A stretch of DNA of 12,629 bases from Comamonadaceae bacterium CG_4_10_14_3_um_filter_60_75 (GTDB lineage Bacteria; Pseudomonadota; Gammaproteobacteria; Burkholderiales; Burkholderiaceae_C). The stretch is taken from the NCBI GenBank assembly GCA_002784245.1, contig PFKL01000101.1, positions 1-12,629 of the forward strand, in the 5' to 3' direction. Below are positions 8,794-12,629 of the stretch, piece after piece. The notes beneath the pieces are model-generated. The model worked only from the letters and a program-made list of their open reading frames with translations, searched no databases and had not been told where the DNA came from. The position numbers and the translations under genes were made by a program. The first letter of the stretch is position 1. Every line of letters begins with the position of its first letter.

Positions 8794-9984
8794 ATGACGG
8801 TTTTGTTGGACTGGGCCGCCTACGGCCTGTGGCATTTGAGTGCCTGGCAAGTGGTACTGGTCACTTTGGCAATGACGCACATCACGATGGTTTGCGTCAC
8901 AATTTACCTGCACCGCCATCAGGCGCACCGCGCGCTTGATCTGCACCCGGTGGCGGCCCATTTTTTCCGCTTTTGGCTGTGGCTGACCACTGGCCAGATC
9001 ACCAAGGAGTGGGCGGCGATTCACCGCAAGCACCACGCCAAATGCGAAACGCCCGACGACCCGCACAGCCCGCAGATTTACGGCATCAAGACGGTGTTGC
9101 TGCAAGGCTATGAATTGTACCGCAAAGAGGCGGTCAATCAAGAAACGCTCAAGCGCTACGGTCACGGTACGCCCGACGACTGGCTCGAACGTCACGTTTA
9201 CAGCGGTCATTCGTTTGCCGGTGTTTTGCTGCTGCTGTTGATCGATCTGGCTTTGTTCGGGGCGCTGGGTCTGACCGTGTGGGCCGTGCAGATGGCGTGG
9301 ACGCCGGTCATGGCCGCGGGCATCATCAACGGCGGCGCCCATTATTGGGGCTACCGCAACTTTGAGGTGAGCGACGCCAGCACCAATATCTCGCCCTGGG
9401 GCATCGTCATTGCCGGTGAAGAACTGCACAACAACCACCACACCTATCCCACGTCGGCCAAGTTGTCGGTCAAGCCGTATGAATTTGACATCGGCTGGCT
9501 CTACATCAGTGCCTTGCAGCGCGTGGGCCTGGCTACTGCCAAGAAGACACCGCCACGGCTGGCGCTGGGGGTGGTGCGGCCGGTGGCCGATGAACAGACG
9601 CTGGAGGCCTTGATCCAGAACCGCTTTGAGCTGATGGCCGGTTACGCCAAGGGCATGCGCCGGGCGTTCAACGACGAACTGGTAGCGCTCAAAGCGCGTC
9701 GGGCCGATGTCACAGTGATCCGCGCCGCGCAGCGCTGGTTGCATCGGGATCTGGACAAAGTCCCCGCGGCAGTTGCCGAACACCTGGCACTAGCGCGTGA
9801 AGCCTCGCCGGTGCTCGACAAACTGGTGGTCATGCGCGAAGAGCTGCGCCAGATGTGGCTGAACCGCTCGCACACGCGCGAACAACTCACAGTCGACCTG
9901 CAGGGCTGGTGCCAGCGCGCCGAGGCCAGTGGCATTGCGGCGCTGCAAGAATTTGCGCTCAATTTGCGCGCAGTGCGGGTATAA
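8794..9984 (+). CDS. membrane acyl-lipid/acyl-CoA desaturase, delta-9 (DesA-like)
   Basis: This 396-residue integral-membrane di-iron desaturase inserts a double bond into fatty acyl chains using O2, and so tunes membrane fluidity. The three histidine clusters are intact: HRHQAH (40-45, HX4H), HRKHH (77-81, HXXHH) and HNNHH (212-216, HXXHH), with an extra His183 in GGAHYWGYRNF. Hydrophobic helices lie around 15-38, 52-68, 140-165 and 168-185. After about residue 255 the protein continues for some 140 residues of charged, probably helical sequence ending in TREQLTVDLQGWCQRAEASG and a final LRAVRV. That gives the length of the Pseudomonas DesA type (about 390-400) rather than the shorter desaturases. 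From memory DesA acts on phospholipid-bound chains; whether this protein uses phospholipid or acyl-CoA is not visible. A weak GAGAGAG precedes the ATG. A strong terminator follows at once. Confidence 0.9.
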   Translation: MTVLLDWAAYGLWHLSAWQVVLVTLAMTHITMVCVTIYLHRHQAHRALDLHPVAAHFFRFWLWLTTGQITKEWAAIHRKHHAKCETPDDPHSPQIYGIKTVLLQGYELYRKEAVNQETLKRYGHGTPDDWLERHVYSGHSFAGVLLLLLIDLALFGALGLTVWAVQMAWTPVMAAGIINGGAHYWGYRNFEVSDASTNISPWGIVIAGEELHNNHHTYPTSAKLSVKPYEFDIGWLYISALQRVGLATAKKTPPRLALGVVRPVADEQTLEALIQNRFELMAGYAKGMRRAFNDELVALKARRADVTVIRAAQRWLHRDLDKVPAAVAEHLALAREASPVLDKLVVMREELRQMWLNRSHTREQLTVDLQGWCQRAEASGIAALQEFALNLRAVRV

Positions 9985-10010
9985 AAAAACCCGCCATAAG
10001 CGGGTTTTTT
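9983..10010. terminator. bidirectional rho-independent terminator
   Basis: A seven-A run, the stem CCCGC (9990-9994), loop CATAA, stem GCGGG (10000-10004) and six Ts form a symmetrical hairpin. The A-run and T-run make it work on both strands. It overlaps the desaturase stop codon and lies 20 bases beyond the rpmG stop, so it serves both convergent units. Confidence 0.93.
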
Positions 10011-10029
10011 GATCAGGGATCGGGCTGAA

Positions 10030-10200
10030 TTATTTCAGCTTGATTTCCTTGTATTCCACGTGCTTGCGTGCTTTGGGATCAAATTTCTTGATCAGCAGCT
10101 TTTCGGGAGTGGTTTTCTTGTTTTTGTCGGTCGTGTAGAAGTGACCGGTGCCGGCAGTGGATTCCAGCTTGATTTTTTCGCGTCCGCCTTTGGTTGCCAT
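10030..10200 (-). CDS. rpmG: 50S ribosomal protein L33
   Basis: This short gene encodes 56 residues starting MATKGGREKIKLESTAGTGH and ending KHVEYKEIKLK, which is bacterial L33, a small protein of the large ribosomal subunit near the E site. It contains no cysteine, so it is the zinc-independent (C-minus) form lacking the two CXXC pairs. It lies 20 bases downstream of rpmB in the usual rpmB-rpmG order and is probably co-transcribed with it. An AAGAG sequence precedes the ATG. Transcription ends at the bidirectional terminator beside it. Confidence 0.97.
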   Translation of the reverse strand: MATKGGREKIKLESTAGTGHFYTTDKNKKTTPEKLLIKKFDPKARKHVEYKEIKLK

Positions 10201-10220
10201 GATGCTCTTTCAGTTATGGT

Positions 10221-10454
10221 TTAGGCTTGACCGCGGGCACGCAGGTCTGCGAGCACGGCATCGATGCCATTTTTGTCGATCAAACGCAGGCCAGCGTTTG
10301 AAATCCGCAGGCGAACCCAGCGGTTTTCAGACTCAACCCAGAAACGACGATATTGCAAATTGGGCAGGAACCGACGCTTGGACCGGTTGTTGGCGTGGGA
10401 AACCGTGTTTCCCACCATGGGCTTTTTGCCCGTTACTTCACATACGCGTGCCAT
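10221..10454 (-). CDS. rpmB: 50S ribosomal protein L28
   Basis: The 77-residue product starts MARVCEVTGKKPMVGNTVSH and contains the NNRSKRRFLPNLQ and RLRISNAGLRLIDKNGID segments typical of L28, a basic large-subunit protein. Length matches the proteobacterial family (77-78). Only one cysteine is present (Cys5), so it is not the zinc-binding four-cysteine form. GGAG lies about nine bases before the ATG. It is the first gene of the rpmB-rpmG pair. A TATAAT sequence 93 bases upstream gives it its own likely promoter just after the trxB stop. Confidence 0.97.
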   Translation of the reverse strand: MARVCEVTGKKPMVGNTVSHANNRSKRRFLPNLQYRRFWVESENRWVRLRISNAGLRLIDKNGIDAVLADLRARGQA

Positions 10455-10540
10455 TTGGACACTCCGATACTTTTAAACGGCCGCAACTGACGTTGCAAGC
10501 CTCACCTCGCCAAGAAAAAGGGTGGCGGTAACCCAGCAAA

Positions 10541-10559
10541 GCCCGGTATTATAGCGGGC
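10541..10559 (-). promoter_or_regulatory. likely rpmB-rpmG promoter, -10 box in a small dyad
   Basis: A perfect TATAAT on the minus strand (10548-10553) sits in the loop between arms GCCCG and CGGGC (10555-10559 and 10541-10545). A 17-base spacer would put the -35 region in the last codons of trxB, where no good TTGACA match is visible. Predicted transcription would start near 10541, giving a leader of about 85 bases before rpmB. Confidence 0.5.
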
Positions 10560-10569
10560 AGTGGGGTGA

Positions 10570-11523
10570 CTACTCTTGCTGCTCCAAAAAGCGCTGGGCG
10601 TCCAGCGCCGCCATGCAACCGGTACCCGCGCTGGTGATGGCCTGGCGGTAGACGTGGTCTTGCACGTCGCCGGCGGCAAAAACGCCAGGTACGCTGGTCT
10701 GGGTGGCAAAGCCGCTTTGTCCGCCGTGGGTGACGATGTAGCCGCCCGCCATCTCCAGCTGACCCTGGAATATCTCGGTGTTGGGCGCGTGGCCGATGGC
10801 GATAAAGCAGCCCTTGAGCGTCAGGTCTTCGGTAGCACCCGTGGTTACATTTTTGACGCGTACACCGGTGACGCCGGTGGCGTCGCCCAGCACCTCGTCG
10901 AGCGTGCAGAAGGTGCGCAATTCGATCTTGCCCTCAGCTACTTTGGCCATTAGCTTGTCGATCATGATTGGCTCGGCGCGAAACTTGTCGCGGCGGTGGA
11001 TCAGGTAAACCTTGCTGGCGATGTTGGCCAGGTACAGCGCTTCTTCGACGGCGGTGTTGCCGCCACCGACCACGCAGCAGATTTCATTGCGGTAAAAAAA
11101 GCCGTCGCAGGTGGCGCAACCCGACACACCGCGGCCCATGAAGGCTTCTTCGCTGGGCAGGCCGAGGTACTTGGCCGAGGCACCAGTGGCCAGGATCAGT
11201 GCGTCGCAGGTGTAGGTGCCGCTGTCGCCGGTCAGGGTAAACGGTCGCTTGGAAAAATCAACCTTGTTGATGTGGTCAAAAACAATTTCGGTGTTGAAAC
11301 GCTCGGCGTGGGCCAGGAAGCGTTGCATCAGCTCGGGCCCCTGGACGCCGTCCACGTCGGCGGGCCAGTTGTCAACCTCGGTGGTGGTCATCAGCTGGCC
11401 ACCCTGGGCGATGCCGGTAATCAGCAGGGGTGACAGGTTGGCGCGGGCAGCGTAAATGGCGGCGGTATAGCCGGCCGGGCCCGATCCCAGAATGAGAACT
11501 TTTGCGTGGCGTGGGGTCGTCAT
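10570..11523 (-). CDS. trxB: thioredoxin-disulfide reductase (NADPH, FAD)
   Basis: This 317-residue cytoplasmic flavoenzyme passes electrons from NADPH through FAD and a redox disulfide to thioredoxin. The FAD-binding GSGPAG lies at 13-18, the redox-active CATC at 136-139 (Cys136/Cys139), the NADPH site GGGNTA at 153-158 with HRRDKFRA at 176-183, and the second FAD motif FAAGDVQD at 282-289. Length fits the low-molecular-weight bacterial enzymes. I start at the ATG at 11523 (MTTPRHAKVLILG), which has AAGG six bases upstream; the frame is open for 34 more codons upstream, but that part runs through the promoter region and shows no family similarity. It is divergent from ftsK, and rpmB-rpmG follow on the same strand with their own likely promoter. 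Confidence 0.97.
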   Translation of the reverse strand: MTTPRHAKVLILGSGPAGYTAAIYAARANLSPLLITGIAQGGQLMTTTEVDNWPADVDGVQGPELMQRFLAHAERFNTEIVFDHINKVDFSKRPFTLTGDSGTYTCDALILATGASAKYLGLPSEEAFMGRGVSGCATCDGFFYRNEICCVVGGGNTAVEEALYLANIASKVYLIHRRDKFRAEPIMIDKLMAKVAEGKIELRTFCTLDEVLGDATGVTGVRVKNVTTGATEDLTLKGCFIAIGHAPNTEIFQGQLEMAGGYIVTHGGQSGFATQTSVPGVFAAGDVQDHVYRQAITSAGTGCMAALDAQRFLEQQE

Positions 11524-11562
11524 AAGGTGCCTTGAGAGTTTGGATACAGATCGCAGGTACAG

Positions 11563-11596
11563 TTGCGTCTTAAGCGCATTATCCGGGAAGACGCAA
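11563..11596 (-). promoter_or_regulatory. dyad flanking a possible trxB -10 box
   Basis: TTGCGTCTT (11563-11571) and AAGACGCAA (11588-11596) are perfect 9-base inverted arms 16 bases apart. The minus-strand sequence GATAAT (11578-11583), a candidate trxB -10 box, lies between them. If transcription starts near 11571, the dyad spans about -25 to +9, a typical repressor or activator site position. No good -35 box is seen. Regulator unknown. Confidence 0.4.
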
Positions 11597-11622
11597 TGGC
11601 CCAGCGTGACAGATGCCTTGGG

Positions 11623-11643
11623 CAAGCCCGGGCTTGGTACGAT
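11623..11643 (+). promoter_or_regulatory. 14-base palindrome beside a possible ftsK -10 box
   Basis: CAAGCCCGGGCTTG (11623-11636) is a perfect palindrome. It is followed after one base by TACGAT (11638-11643), a plausible -10 element lying 14 bases before the ftsK ATG. The palindrome would cover the -35/-10 spacer and could be an operator. The -35 region is weak (TTGGGC at 11618-11623 is too close). Confidence 0.35.
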
Positions 11644-11657
11644 TCAACAACTTTTCA

Positions 11658-12629
11658 ATGACTTATTCCCTTCACAATTTAGCCGGGCAACGGGCTGCGG
11701 CGGGCCAAGACGCCTCGCGTGATGGTTGGCGGCGCTTTTCCAGTGAAATTTCGCTGGTGCTGGGTTTCATCGCTTTGGCTGTCTGGCTTGTTTCGATGGT
11801 GACTTATTCACCGCTGGACACGGCCTGGTCGACCTCGGGCGTTGGTGCGGCTGCGAACAATCGGCTGGGTCAGCCAGGCGCTTGGCTGGCCGACGCCAGT
11901 TACTATCTGTTGGGCTATTCGGTCTGGTGGTGCTTTGCCGCCGCTGCGCGTGCCTGGCTGGGTGCTTTTGCCCGGCGCCTGCGCGGTGGCGACGACGCAT
12001 TCGCACACCAAACCATGGATGCCGGGGCAGCGCCAAGCCGCGCGCTTGCACAGGCCTGGTTCTGGCTTGGCTTGGTGCTGCTGGTGTGCGCCAGCGCAGC
12101 GCTGGAGTGGACACGTTTTTACAGCCATGAGGCGAATCTGCCCGGGCACGGCGGTGGCATCCCGGGTTATTTTTTGGGACCACTGGGCATGCAGTGGCTG
12201 GGCTTTACCGGGTCGGGCCTGGTTGCCATTAGCGTGGGGGTGTTGGGCTCGGCCATGGTGTTTGGTTTCTCATGGCTGCTGTTGGCTGAGCGGCTGGGGG
12301 CGTGGCTGTTTGCCCAGATTGAAACCCGGCGCGAAAAAATCGCTTTTGAAGAAGACATCGCGCTGGGTCAACAGGCTGCGCAAGCACGTGCCCAGGTGCT
12401 GGTCGAGGAGCGCCAGGAAGAATCTGCGCCCAGCCAGGCCAAGCCAGCAGTGCGGGTGGTCGAGGCTGCGCCGGTTGAACTCCCAAAAAGCGAGCGCGTT
12501 CAAAAGGAGCGCCAGAAGCCGTTGTTCCAAGACCTGCCCGACACCAAGCTGCCGCAGGTTGACCTGCTCGACGCCGCGCTGACGCGCCAGGAAACCGTGG
12601 CCGCCGAGACGCTGGAGATGACCAGCCGC
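11658..12629 (+). CDS. ftsK: DNA translocase FtsK, N-terminal part (3' partial)
   Basis: The frame from the ATG at 11658 stays open for 324 codons to the window edge. Four to five hydrophobic segments (about residues 31-50, 80-103, 133-150, 178-190 and 191-218) match the FtsK membrane domain that anchors it at the division septum. The loop around 154-175 (RFYSHEANLPGHGGG) precedes the last helices. From about 219 a charged, Gln/Glu/Ala-rich linker begins, containing PLFQDLPDTKLPQVDLL, a segment commonly seen ahead of the motor domain in beta- and gammaproteobacterial FtsK. The RecA-like motor and the gamma DNA-reading domain lie beyond the window. FtsK pumps chromosomal DNA toward dif and activates XerCD. 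No Shine-Dalgarno precedes the ATG. The trxB-ftsK divergent arrangement also supports the call. Confidence 0.9.
   Translation, partial: MTYSLHNLAGQRAAAGQDASRDGWRRFSSEISLVLGFIALAVWLVSMVTYSPLDTAWSTSGVGAAANNRLGQPGAWLADASYYLLGYSVWWCFAAAARAWLGAFARRLRGGDDAFAHQTMDAGAAPSRALAQAWFWLGLVLLVCASAALEWTRFYSHEANLPGHGGGIPGYFLGPLGMQWLGFTGSGLVAISVGVLGSAMVFGFSWLLLAERLGAWLFAQIETRREKIAFEEDIALGQQAAQARAQVLVEERQEESAPSQAKPAVRVVEAAPVELPKSERVQKERQKPLFQDLPDTKLPQVDLLDAALTRQETVAAETLEMTSR

Noticed and set aside
7377..9783. Long minus-strand frames across the methyltransferase and desaturase genes
   Set aside because: Both opposing genes have intact catalytic motifs; the antisense products are low-complexity and His/Gln/Arg-rich.
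10515..10534. Possible attenuator in the rpmB leader (minus strand GGGT, loop, ACCC, then five Ts)
   Set aside because: The stem is only four base pairs, too weak to support a terminator or attenuator call.
11524..11625. N-terminal extension of trxB (34 extra codons)
   Set aside because: It runs through the dyad-bearing promoter region, shows no family similarity, and the internal ATG at 11523 has a suitable ribosome binding site.
11842..12582. 246-codon plus-strand frame within the ftsK region
   Set aside because: It is out of frame with FtsK, whose own frame from 11658 stays open to the window end and has the expected membrane helices and linker.

Overview
The window looks like chromosomal DNA of a GC-rich betaproteobacterium. 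I place it in Burkholderiales, probably Comamonadaceae (Rhodoferax/Polaromonas-like). The reasons are codon use with strong G/C at third positions, the protein sequences, a cysteine-free L33 beside L28, the divergent trxB/ftsK pair, and an AT-rich interspersed element (core TAGCTACTTGCGCT, followed by GGGCTAGAGGCC) that I recall from that family. This placement is inference; no rRNA gene is present. I see no phage genes, transposase gene, CRISPR array, tRNA or rRNA.

Layout. (1) 2-2080 (+): the 3' part of a large FtsX-type ABC permease of the YbbP kind, cut by the left edge. (2) 2094-2152: an interspersed repeat that runs up to the start codon of a group II truncated haemoglobin gene (2153-2557, +) and appears to supply its ribosome binding site. 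(3) 2654-7380 (-): a four-gene operon read right to left, encoding a NodT/TolC-type outer-membrane lipoprotein, a MacA/HlyD-type periplasmic adaptor, a MacB/LolD-type ATPase and a separate MacB-type permease. Together these form a complete tripartite ABC efflux pump crossing both membranes. The last three genes overlap and are probably translationally coupled. (4) 7485-9984 (+): an RsmB/NOP-family RNA cytosine-C5 methyltransferase, then a membrane acyl-lipid desaturase with an unusual C-terminal extension. A bidirectional terminator follows. (5) 10030-11523 (-): rpmG (L33), rpmB (L28) and trxB (thioredoxin reductase). (6) 11658-12629 (+): the N-terminal membrane part and linker of FtsK, running off the right edge and divergent from trxB.

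Apart from the efflux operon, most genes are housekeeping. I did not find a clearly new defence or mobile system. The most interesting signals are small. Three diverged copies of what looks like one repeat family occur in the window, one making a ribosome binding site and two lying inside coding sequences without breaking the frame. The trxB-ftsK gap carries two clean dyads. The desaturase has a roughly 140-residue helical extension that resembles the tail of ISL3-type transposases. The methyltransferase gene has a leaderless-looking start. Long ORFs antisense to the permeases, the outer-membrane protein and the methyltransferase are GC-skew shadows.
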